Shown here: positions 37,501 through 49,500 of the stretch, one piece after another
Position numbering within the stretch: position 1 is the stretch's first letter
Layout of the letters: each line of letters starts with the position of its first letter
Source of the DNA: Roseateles chitinivorans
GTDB lineage: Bacteria; Pseudomonadota; Gammaproteobacteria; Burkholderiales; Burkholderiaceae_C
Length of the DNA stretch: 64,000 nucleotides
Reading direction: 5' to 3'
NCBI RefSeq assembly: GCF_002761755.1
Contig: NZ_PEOG01000019.1
Span: 1-64,000, forward strand
Notes under the pieces: generated by a model
The model's database searches: none
Seen by the model: the letters and a program-made list of their open reading frames with translations, nothing else
Told to the model about the DNA's origin: nothing
Translations under genes and position numbers: made by a program

Positions 37501-40500
37501 CGACTGCATGCTGGCACCGGACGCGATCTGGATCGCGCGCTGCGCCGTCAGGCGCGTGTCCAGCGCCGAGGTCGACACGCCGTCCAGGCTCAGCGCGCCG
37601 CCGGACTGAAGCACCAGCGACTCGCCGGCCTGCAGCGAGCGCAGCGACTGGTCGCCGGTCGTGGTGACCGTGAGCGCGCCGGCCGTGCCGAGCGAGCCTC
37701 CCGCGGCCATGGAAGCGCTGCTCGCCTGCAGGGTGGCCGGGCCTTGCGCCCAAGCCTCACCGTTCAGGGACAGCGCGCCGGCGGCGGTCAGGGCCAGCTC
37801 GCCGCCCACGCTCAAGCGCGCGAGCTGCTGGTCGCCGGTGGTGGTGACCGCCAGGCGGCCGCCGGTCGACAGCAGCGCGCCGTCGCCCATCGTCAGCTGC
37901 GTGCCGTCGAGGCGGGCGTCCTGCCCGGCCTGCAACAGGCTGCCGGCCGCGAGGTCGATGCGGGTGGCGTCGACCTCGATGCGCGCGCTGCGCAGCAGCT
38001 GCGACACGCTCAGCGTGCTGGAATTGAGCCGCAGGTCGCCGCCCGCCTCGAGGAAGCTCAGGTCCATGGCGCCCGCGGTCGTGAAGCGGATGCTGCCGCC
38101 GGCCGAGGCGCCGGCTCCTGCGCCCATCAGCAGCGACTGACCGTCGGCCAGCAGCTGGCCCGAAGTCGAGATCGGACCGCGCAGGCCGATCGCCGCGGTG
38201 CCCAGCAGATCGATGCCGCCGTCGCCTGCATTCAGCTCGCCGACCTCCAGCCCGCCGGCCGTGGCCTGCAGCGCCAGTGCCGAGGCGGAGAAACGTCCGC
38301 TCTCCAGGGACAGGCTGGTGCCGGTCAAGGTGGTGACGCCGCTGGTGAGCCAGTTCGCCGCCGCGGTTGCCGACACGGCGCCCGCGCTGTGCAGCGTGGC
38401 GCTGGCCGCGGTGAGCGTGCCCGCGAGTTCCACGTCGCCGGTGGCGTCGAGCGCCAGACCGTCCGACAACGACACCTGGCCCAGGCGCCAGCGGTTGCTG
38501 CTCTGCGTTTCCAGGTTGGCGGCGGTGCCGGCCAGCGTCAGCGTGCCGCCGGTCAGGCGCAGGCGCAGCGCGCGGTCGGCGGTGCCCAGGGCGCCACCGG
38601 CCAGCAGGCTGATGCTGTCGCCCAGCAGGTGATGGCCGCTGCCGTTGGACGCCCAGTTCGTCAGCGACCCGCCCGCGGTGACGCTGAGCATGCCGCCGGC
38701 GCCGAGGCTGCCCAGCGCCAGGTTGCCGCCCCCTTGGGAGATGTAGACGTCACCCGGCGCGCTGGCCACGCGCAGCGCGTCGCTCAGTGCCAGCCGGATC
38801 GGCGCGGCGGCCGTGCCGATGCTGCCTTGCGACACCGCCAGGTTCAGCCCGTGGGCCGTGATGGTGGTGCCCGTGCCGGTGGTGCTGGTGAGGCTGCCGC
38901 CCGCGCTCAGGCGCACGTCGCCTTGCGTGGACTGCACGCCGCCCAGCGCCATCGCCTGGTCGGACTCCACATACAGCGCGTCGCGGCTGGTGGCCTTGAA
39001 CACGCCCGACGCGTTGACCTTCAGCGGATCCTGCTGCTTGACGGTGGCGAGCACCTGCGCGTCGGTCGTGACGAAGCTGAGGTCGCCCGGGCCGGCGTTG
39101 ACCAGCGCGGCCTTCTCCGCGTCGCTGAGCACCGGGTTGGCGCGGGCGATCGCGATGGCCAGGCTGGCGGCGTCCTTGCCGACGCTGCCGCCGGTGGTCT
39201 TGAGGGTGACGTTGTTGCCGCTGATGTTGGCGGCGCGGTTGCTGATGTAGGTCGAGGTGACCGGGGTCAGCGCAGCCTCGCTGATCGCCACCTCCAGCTG
39301 GCTCTGCTTCCACTTCGCGCCCGCGACCAGGCTCGCGTACAGCGCGGAGTTCGTGTCCAGCGTGTAGCGCCAGCCGGTGTCGAAGGCCGCGGCCGTGTCG
39401 AAGGGCAAGGCGTTGCCGAACTGCGCGCTGAAGAAGCTGGTGATGCCCTGGTACTCGGCCTTCACCGCCGCGGTCACCGCGGCATCGCTCAGGCTGGCGG
39501 CGCTCACGCCCTGCTGCAGCGCGACGCGGGTGCGCATCGCCTCCAGGTAGGCGGGGGCGATCGCGAAGCCGGCATCGCTGGCGTCGCTCAGGCGCTGCTT
39601 GATCAGGTGGTACTGCTGGTAGCGCGCGCTGACCTGGTTCTCGAAGGCCTTGACGGTCTCCTGGCCGGCGTCGGCGCCGGTCATGTTGAGCGACTGCCAG
39701 AGCGCCGACAGGTAGGCGGTCTCTTCCGCGCTGCGCTGGCTGCTGCCGATGCCGTTGAGCAGGCGGCCGTTGTCCAGCGTGATGCTGACGTCGCCGCCTT
39801 CGGCCGTCAGGGTGTTCAGCGTCAGGTCGCCGCTGGCCTGGCGCAGCGCGATGTCGCCGCGGGTGTTGACGGTCAGCGTGCCGGTGACGGCGGTGTTGAC
39901 GACCTGGCTGCTCGACACGTCGCCCAGGCCGCCGAAGCTGCTGGTCAGGTTGACGTTGCGACCCGCCAGGTGGGTGCCGTTGCCGACCGGCAGCAGCGAC
40001 TTGTCCGAGACCACGGTCACATCGCCGCCGCCGCTGATCTTCTGCAGTGCGATCGACGAGGACTGCGCGGTCAGGTCCAGGTTCACTAGGCCGCCGGCGG
40101 TGGCGCTGATGTTGCTGGTGATGGCGTTGATCGCCTGCGCGCTCGTGCCCAGGTTGCCGCCGGCCGTCAGGCTCAGGCTCTGGCTGTTGACGACCGCCGC
40201 CGCGTCGGCGGTGAGATGGCCGGCGGTGCTGATGCTGGTGCTGCCCAGCGAATTGCTGATCGTCCCGTTGAGCGCGACGTTGGTGTTCGAGCCGATCGCG
40301 ACGGTGCCCTGCGCCGCGCCGACGAACTGCATCTTGATCGCGTGGTCGGCCTTGACGTGGTACTCGATCGACATCGTCAGGTCGTACGGCACGTAGTACT
40401 GCCAGTAGCGATCGACGAAGGTGCCGCCGTAGTACGGCGAGTACGACCACCCCACGTGGAAGCTGTCGACCGAGCGCACCGACCCGGCGCTGAACACGCC

Positions 40501-43500
40501 GGTGAGGTAGTCGCTGCCGCAACTGGCGCAGGAGGTGACGATGCGGCCGCTGCTCGCGGTCCACGGCGTGTCCTGGTTGACGAACTTCCAGTCGCCGGTG
40601 GGCCAGATGGTGGCCAGGTCGTTGGTGCTGCGACCCGAGTAGCTGCGCTTGACGCGGGTGCTCTCGGTCCAGGTGTACCACTGGCCTTGCATCGGCTGGT
40701 AGCTGGTGGTGGCGTTGCCGCCCTCGAACCAGCCGTCGACAAGGCCGTTGACGTTGTTGTACGTCGTGGCGCTGCTGCCGGTGACGTAATGCTTGATCGA
40801 CTGGCCCGCCTCATGGACATACCAGTCGGTGCGGTTGTCGTAGTTGGTGTCGGTGATCCTGATGATGCCGGTGGACTGGTTGCCGGCGTTCAGGTCGTTG
40901 ACCACCAGGGCCTTGCTCGAGCTGTTGTTGACCTTGATCGTGCCCAGGCCGTCGTCGACCAGGATCTTGCCGTCCTGGCCGGTGGAGACGATCTTGCCGC
41001 GCAGCATCACCATGCCGTTGCCGCTGGCGTTCACGTCGGCCAGCGACAGCTTGCCGGTGGCCACGTCGTAGGTCAGGCCGATGCCGGCGTCTCCGCCGTT
41101 CGCCAGCGCCACGCCGGTGTCGATGCTGTAGGTCTTGGGCCTCCAGCTGCAACCGACGTTGCCGAACACGCAGACATAGGCGTTCTCGGTGTATTGCAGC
41201 GGCTGGCCCGGCGTGATGCTGACCGTGTCGCCGGCCTTCAGGCCCTTCTTCTCGATGTAGGTGGCGATCGCGGTGTCGAAGCTCGCGCCGATGTTCACCG
41301 ACCAGTTGTTGAAGTTGCCTGCGCGGATGGTGCCGTTGATGTCGATCGTGCCGGCGTTCACCGCGATCAGCGAGGCGTTGAGCGCATCCTTGGTCACCGC
41401 CGTGCCGAGGAAGCCGCTGTTCTTGATCGTGTCGTAGCTGGCGCGCAGCGTGAGCTTGCCGGTGTAGTCGCCGACGTTGTCGAAGCCCCAGGTGCCGTTG
41501 CCGCGGGTGTCGCCGCCCGCGTCGTTCCGGAACGAGAAGGTCGTGCAGTTGGTCTTGCACTCGTCCGCGTCGTTGAAGCCCCAGTTCAGGAAGACGTTGG
41601 TGGTGACGGTGGCCCCGGAGCCGTAGGCGGTGGCGTAGTCGGTGCCGTAGAAGTACTTGTTGAAATCGGTGATGCCCTTGCTCTTGATCTGGCTCTCGTA
41701 GCGATCGCTGATGAACCACATCACCGCCTCTTCGGCGGAGGCCGGCTTCCAGCCGCGGCCGCTGGTCACGTAGCCCGACAGCGACAGCGGCGAGAAGCCG
41801 TAGCTCTGCATGCCGCTGGTGTTGACCAGGTAGACGTCGGCGACGGTCAGGTCCAGTTCCTTGGCGTAGATGCTGGCCGTCTGCAGCATGCTGCCGCGGG
41901 CGACGTCGACGGTGACCTTGCCGCCGAGGTTGGTGATGTCGCCCTGCACGACCAGGTCGGCGCCATCGACGCCGGGGTTGTGCGAGATCGTGATCTGGCT
42001 GCCGGTGCCGTTGCCGCCCTCGGACACCTTCAGCGCCGCGGGCAGGCTGTTGGCGGCACCGCCCGTCACCAGCACCTGGCCGCCGGCGTCGTTGGGAATG
42101 CTGAGCGTGTCGACGATCAGCGCCTTTGCGCTGTTGTTGACGATGGTGATCGTCGGGTCGCCGTGGGCGGTGATCGTCGGCGCGCCGGCCTTCACCGTCA
42201 CTTTGTCGGCGGCGAGGTGCACGTCGCCGCCGGCGGCGGTGATGCCCGACACCACCACGGCGTTCACCGTGCCGGCGGCAAGCTCGCTCAGCAGCGGCGT
42301 CAGGAAGCTCAGCTGGCTTTCGATCTCCTGGTAGCGGGCCGAGTAGACGTAGGCGTCCCGCGCGGTCGCGTCCAGCGTGGCGACGTAGTCGTCGGTGACC
42401 TTGCGCTCGGCGCTGAGCTGGTCGATGTAGTCCTGCAGGCTGTCGCGCGAGCTGAAGCTCGGCATGTTGTAGACGGTGGCCTGGGTGCCGGTGCCCTTGG
42501 TCCAGCTGCCGTCGGCGTTGATGGTGACGGACTGGTTGTGGCGGGTGCCAGCCTCCACCGTGGCCGTGCCCTGGAAGGTGACCGTGGAGCTGGTGGTGCT
42601 GGTGCCGGATCCGGCCTTGGTCTCGGTGCTCAGCAGTTCCAGGTAGGGGTTGTGGCCGCGGCCGGTGCCGCTGACGACGACGCGCCCTTCGTCCGCCTGC
42701 AGCCAGATGTTGCGCACGCTGGTGACCGAGGCGCCGCTGCCGATGTCGATGTTGTTGTTGACCACCGCGTTGGCGTCGGCCTTCACGTTGGTGCTGATGG
42801 ACGCGAGCGTCCAGTTGTAGACGTCGGAGACCGCGCTCAGCGACATCGTGTTGTCGGTGATGCTGTCCGCGCTGCGGCCCGCGTAGAGGCTGACGCTGCC
42901 GTAGCCGGTGATGAGGTCGCCGGTGCCCAGCGTGACGGTGTTGTTGACGGTGGCGTTGATGACGGCGGTGCCGCCGGCGCCGCCCACCGCGCCGTAGGTC
43001 TTGGCGTTGGCGGTGGCCCACACGTTCTGCAGCGCGTAGGTGCCGAGCTGCACCGTGTCGACCTCGTTCTCCAGCGTCACCGCGTTGCCCAGGGTGATGG
43101 CGTTGTTGGCGGTGCTGGTGATGGTGGAGCCGGCATCGGCGCGCTGGATCGCGCCGCCGGTGGAGATCTGGGCCTTGTCGAAGAGGCTGAGCGTGCTGTA
43201 CGCGTCCAGCCGCAGCCGGTTGCCCAGCGTCTCGTGCGCCGACAGCGCGAACACGTCGAGGCTGGCGTTGTTGCCCAGGCTGATCTGCGAGCCCTGGGTC
43301 ACGTTGACGGTGGAGCCGGCCGCGTAGCCGTTGATGCCGCCGCCCGCGCCGGCGTTCACCGACGCCTCCCAGCCCGAGACGGATGGGGTGGTGAGCTGCT
43401 CGACGGCGTTCACCGCGGCGATGTCGATGGCTTGCGATTCGAAGGCGGCGTAGGTGCCGAGCTTCACCTTCGCGTCGACGTCGATCGTGGTGGTCGAGTT

Positions 43501-46500
43501 GGCCGCGGCGCCGCCGATCACCGAGACGGCGGTGGTGTCGGCGCCACCGAAGAACTGCGTCGTGTGCTCGGCCAGCAGCTTGAGCCCGCCGGTGCCGACG
43601 ATGTTGCGGCCGCTGGTCCAGTCCTTCACCTGCACGAGCACGGCGGGGCGGTCGTCGGTGTCGGTGGCCTTGACCACCGCTTCCGCCGCGCCGCCGCTCA
43701 CGACGCCGCCGCTGCCGCCGATGGCGAAGGCCTCGTTGCGGTCGAGGCCGACGGCGCTGAGCGTCAGGTCGCCCGTGCGGCTGACGCCGGCGATCGGGTC
43801 GACGCCCAGCAGCACCTGCGTCGAGGTGCTGGACGATGCGGTGGACACGTTGCCGCCGAAGGCCAGGATGCCGCCGAAGTAGGCATCGCCCTGCGCGCGT
43901 TGGCCGGAGTAGCCGCTGGCGCTGACGCTGAGGTCGCCGAGCGGCAGCGTCACATGGTCGCCCACCTGGGCGACGGTCTTGCTGCTGTTGGAGGCGGTGA
44001 CCTCGGTCCCGGCCAGGCCGAGCAGCAGGCCGCCGGATGCGGCGACCGCCTTGGCGTCGGCGCTGAAGTAGCTGCCCTGCAGGGCCGCGCTGGTCTCGCC
44101 GGTGGTGGCGGTCACCTTGACCTGGCCGCTGCCGGTGAACACCGTGTTGTTGGCGACGGCCGCGGTGGCGCTGGTATTGGCGGTGGCGAACGCGAACGAG
44201 CCGCCGACCGAGGCGCCCAGCGCCGCCTGAACGCCGTAGGCGCGGGCGTAGGTCTCCGGCCGCGCGCTGGCATTGACGGTCACGGTGCCGGTGGTGCCGG
44301 TATCGACGGTGCCGAACAGCTGCGCATCGGCGCTGGAGTTGTCCTCCGCGTTCGCGCTGACGCCGGTGACGTTGAGGACGCCGGCGCTCACCGAGAAGCC
44401 GGTGGCGCGGACCAGCCCGCTGACGCTGGCGCCGACGGTCATGGCGCCGTAGCCGTCCAGCGTGTAGCCAGTCTTGCCGATCCAGGCGTCGATGTCGCTG
44501 TTCTTCTCCGCGCGCACGACGCTGGCGCCGATCACGCCGACGCCCACGCTGACGTTCTCGGGGCTGTTCTCGTTGTCGCCGCCGACCTTGACGGTCGTGG
44601 TGTCGCGCGCGCTGACGACGAGCGCGCCGGTGTCGTTGCCCACCGCGCGGTTCACGCCCGCGACGACACGGTTCTGGACCAGCACGTCGGAGTAGGCGAC
44701 GCCGATCACCAGGCCCCCGGCACCGGCGGTGAAGGCCTCGATCTCGCCGGCCGCGCCGCCGGCGCCGTCGCGCTCGAGGGCGCTCACGGTCACGGCATGG
44801 GCCTGCACGTTGCCGTCCACGACGGCGCTGTTGACGAAGTACTGGCGCGTGATGCCCAAGCCGCCCGACAGGCCTGCGATGGAGCCCTGCACCGCGCCGG
44901 CCAGCGTGTAGGTGTGGGTGCGGCCATCGGTGGCGACATCGAGCGAGTCGGCGACGACGGTGCCCCCCGAGACACGGGCCGCGAGCAGGCTGGCGTCGGC
45001 CACCTTCAGCGCGGTGCCATCGCCGGTGTTGGTCGTCGCGTTCGCGGCGGCCGACGTGTTCTGAACGCCGCTGGACAGGCTCAGCCCGCCGCTCTGCGCG
45101 TTGAGCCGGCTCTGCTCGGCGCTGGTGAGCTGGCTGTTCTGCTGTGCGTGGCTCTGGTTGACCGCGGCATCCGCCGCGGCGGCGGTGTCGGTCAGCTCGC
45201 CGTCCGCGCCGCCGGCATCGCCGGAGCCGAACTTGATGAAGCCCAGGCTGACCGCGCCGGCAAACTTGCCGGCACCGCCCGCGACGCTGCTCATGCCGAC
45301 TTCGCGATCGGCATAGCCCTGGACGTCGATGCTGCCCGCCTTCACGTCGCTGCCGACAAGTTCGGCGACGGTCGAGGCGCTCGACAGCGCCACGTTGAAG
45401 GTGGCGCCGATGCCCACGAGGCCGATGCCGGCGCCGGCCGCGTGCTGGTTGGCGCTGTAGATGTCCTGGGCCGTGATGGCCAGCGAGGTGGCAGCGCTGC
45501 TGCCGTCAGCGGCGCGCAGCACCGTGTCGTACATGCCGGCGCGTGTGTCGCCGGTCTGGTCGCTGACGTTCACCATGCCCGCGATGCCGGTGGCAGCCAC
45601 GCCGATGCCGGCGCCGAAGGCGTAGCTGTTGATCACGGTGGCGCGTGCGGCGTCCACGCTGACCGTGCCGGCGTTCACCGTGGTGACCGTGGTGGCGTTG
45701 TCGTCGTCGGGATCGCGGCCGATGGTCGCGCGGGTCTCGCCGCCGATGCGGCTGACGGAAAGGCCAAAGCCCACGCCGACCTTGCCGGCCCCGGCCACCG
45801 CGCCAGCGGCGACGTCGCTCTCCTGCTGCCGATCGGCGTTCACCGTCAGCGTGTTGGCGGTGGTGGTGCCGCCCTTGAGCCAGGCGGTCACGTCGCCGTA
45901 CTGCGTGGTGACCACCATCGACGCGGCACCGGCGCCGGTGCCGCCGCCAGCGCCGCCGGCCGCGACGGCCTGGGCCGTCTGCGTGGCGGCCGCATCGAGC
46001 GTCAACGCATCCGCCTTCACGGTGCTGCCCTCGACGCGCGCGTCGACATCGTGCGTCTGCAGGTTCATTGCCAGGCCGGCGATGCCGGCGCCCTGGCTGG
46101 CACCGGCCAGGCCGGCCGCGATGCCCAGGCCGAAGCTGTGGCCGCTGGCGCGCACGGTGACGTCGGCACCGGCTTCGCCGCTGACCCCGGCGTTGACGGT
46201 GCTGTTGGTGACGCGGGCGCTGGTGCGGCCTTCGAAGTCGTTGGTGGTGACGTTGATCGTCACCGCGGCCGCGCCGGTGCTGCCGGACCCGGCCACATCG
46301 ACGGTGCGCATCTTCTGCGCGCTGGTGGCGTTGACCGCGAGGCCGCTGACGGTGGTGCTGCCTTCGGTGAGGCTCTGGTCCTGGAAGGACTGGCTCAGCG
46401 CGCCGGTGTCGACGCTGTCGCCGGCGGTGGAGAGGTCGGGCGAGACCGGGCCGTTGGCGAGTTGACCGCTGCGGATCGCGACGCTGCCGCTGCGGCCCAG

Positions 46501-49500
46501 GGCCTTGACCTCGGCGTTGTCGACCAGCGCTTCGGTGATGCCGGTGTCGACCGCGGTGCTCACGGCCAGCGCGCCGGCGGCGGCGCCGGTGCCCAGGCCG
46601 ATGGCGCCGCTGCCGACAGCATGGAAGGTGTCCGCCTGCGCGGACACGCGCACGTTGTTGGTGGCGTCCACCTTGGCCGCGCCGGCGATCTGCGCGAGCA
46701 CATGGCCGTCGGTGACGCTCGTGCCGATGGAGGCCGCGCCGGACAGCCCGCTGGCGCCGGAGACGCCGACGTCGAACGTGTACAGGTCGTTGCGACGGCT
46801 GGCGTCGACCAGCAGGCTCTGCGTGTAGATCGTCGTCGAGCGCCCGCCCAGCACTTGCGCGGTGACGTCGCTGTCGATGCGGTTGGTGCCGACGCCGATG
46901 GCGGCGGCGATGCCGTTCTCGGAGCCGGCGCCCATCACGCCGAAGGCCTGGTTCTCGGTGTCGTCGGAGGCCTTCACCGAGAGGCTGACCGGGCGGTAGG
47001 TGGTGTTGCCGCCGACGGTGTTGACGGCCCGCAGGCCGGCGTCGACGGATTGGTCGACGTTGTTGATGCCGAGCGCGCCCGCGAAGGCCAGGCCGCCCTG
47101 CGACAGCGCAACGCCGGCGGAGAAGGCGATCAGCGTGTTCGGGTCGCCGCTGGTGCCGCTGGCGGCGGAGACGTCGACGGTGCCGTTGGTGTAGAGATCG
47201 GTCCAGCCGATCTGCGCCGTGGTGGCGTGCTCGCGCGTCCCGATGAGGTTGAGCGCCAGCGCCAGGCCGCCGGAGCTGCCCTTGGAGACGGCCAGCGCGC
47301 CGGCGCCGGCCACGATGTCGGCGCGGTTCTGCGCCGTCACGCTGATGGTGCTGGCGGTGATGGCGCCGCTGGCGGTGGTGGCGTTCCAGTCGCCGATGCG
47401 GGCCGACAGCGTGTTGTTGACCTCGTTGACCGCGACCGAGCCGACGCCCGACAGTGTGCCGGTGGAGACGCCCACGCCGGCGGAGACGGCGATGGCGGCG
47501 CTCTCGTCCTGCGCGTTCACCTTCACGGACGTGGCCGTGACGGTGGAGCCGGTGATCGCGGCCTCATGCGTCTGCTGGATGTCGTTGTGGGCGTAGGCGA
47601 TGCCGACGTTGGACTTGCCGTACTGCAGGAAGCCGGCGACGCCGAGCACGCGCGAACCGGTGCCGTCGAAGCTGCCGCCCGGGCTGGCGAAGTCGGCGAC
47701 GAGCGCGCCGCTGAAGTCGAAGTTGCCGTTCTCGCTGCCGCTGCCCAGGCCATCGAGCGTGGTGTCGAGCGCCGTATTCACGGCGCCGCGCACATCGAGG
47801 CTGACAGTGCCGGTGTTGGCCGCCGTCGAGCTGACCAGCCTGGCGCCGTGCGTGCCGCCGACCTTGTTGATGACGAAGCTGCCGGCGAAGCCCAGCGCGT
47901 CGTTGCCACCACCCAGGCTGGCCGCGCCGGAGGCGATGCGGCTGGCGTTGGTGGCGCTCAGGGTGAGCTTGTTGAAGTCGGTGAGAACGGACCCGGAGAT
48001 CAGCGCCTCGGTGGCGTCGCGTTCGCCGTTGCCGATCTCGGCATAGGTGATGGCCAGGCCGACGCCGCCCTTGCCGCCGCCGAACAGCGAGCCGCCGCCG
48101 ACGCCGATGTCGGTGCGGGTGTAGGCCTGCACGTCCAGGGTCCGGCTGGTGTCCTGCGCGTCCAGCGTGCTGTCCTCGATGCGGGCGCTGGCGCTGTCGT
48201 TGACCTGGGCGGCGGAGGCCGACACGCCGACGCTGTAGTTCTTGCCGCTGGCGTTGTTGGTGTTGACGGAGAAGCCCAGGCCGATGCCCAGCCGCTGTCC
48301 GGCTTGCGCGGCCTGCACCGTCACGTCGCCGGCGTTCAGCGCCGTCACGCCGGTGAGCACGGCTTCGGCGTCGTTGTTGCTCAGCAGGTAGGCGGCGGCA
48401 CCGGAGAAGGCGGTGGTGCTGCTGGCGGCCGGGTCCTTGGCGGCCATGATGAACGCGGCCGAGCCGGCGGCGCCGACCTGCACCGTCTTCTCGAGCGCCT
48501 GCACGTCGATCGCGCTGCGCGTGGTGCGGGCGCTGACCGTCACGCCGGTCACCTGAGCCTGGGTGTCAAGGTCAGTGAGGTTGGCGGCGAGGCTGCCCGA
48601 GATGCCGAGGCCGGCATCGGGGTTCTGGGCCACGCTGTCGCCCGAGCCGCTGTCCTGCTGGCCGCTCTTGGACTGGCTGCTGATCTGCGACTGGGAACCG
48701 CCGAAGGCGGAGGTCAGCTTGCCTTGCAGCGCGGCCCACTTGTCCTCGAACTGCTGGCCGTAGCCCGGCTCGCCGGTCTTGGGCGTGGTGGCGGCGCCGG
48801 CGGCGGCGATCGAGCTGCTGGTGCCGTCGGTGCTCGCGTGGACGGTGAGCCGGTCCGTCGTGATGCCGGCGGTGGGGGCGCTGCCGGTGTAGGCGGTGCT
48901 GACCGGGGTGTAGCCGGTGACGAGCGCGTCGTCGTCGCTGTTGTCGCCGATGCGGGCGCGGGTGGTGCCCTCGCTGTCGTTGATCGCGATGGCGACGCCG
49001 ATGGCCTTGGAGTCGGTGTAGGCGAAGCTGCCGGCCGCGGCCCAGTTGCCGGCGTACTGGTGCGCTTCCACGCCGATGGCCGAGGCGGTCAGCCGGGCGC
49101 TGTTGCTGATCGACGCGCGCGTGTCGTTGGCCATCGAGAACACGCCGAGGATGCCGTTGAACGCGGTGCCCGAGCCCATGCCGGAGGTCGGCGCCACGAC
49201 GATGTGGGCGTCGTCGTTGGTGGCCTTGACGGCCAGGTCGCCCGCGCCGGCGTTGACGGTGGCGGCGCTGCCGATGCCGGCCACGGTGGTGCTCTGGCTG
49301 CCGACGTAGGTGATCGAGGCGCCGAGGGAACTGCCGTCGTCGCCCGCGCCGACGGCGGCGCCGATCAGCAGCGCGCCCATGTTGCCGGCGATGTCGATGG
49401 TCTGCGCCTGGCTGTAGGCGTAGACGGCGGTGGCGCCGCCGAAGGTGAAGCTGGTGGCGGCGTCGGCGAAGTCGCCGAGATCCTTCAGCGTGTGGTTGGC

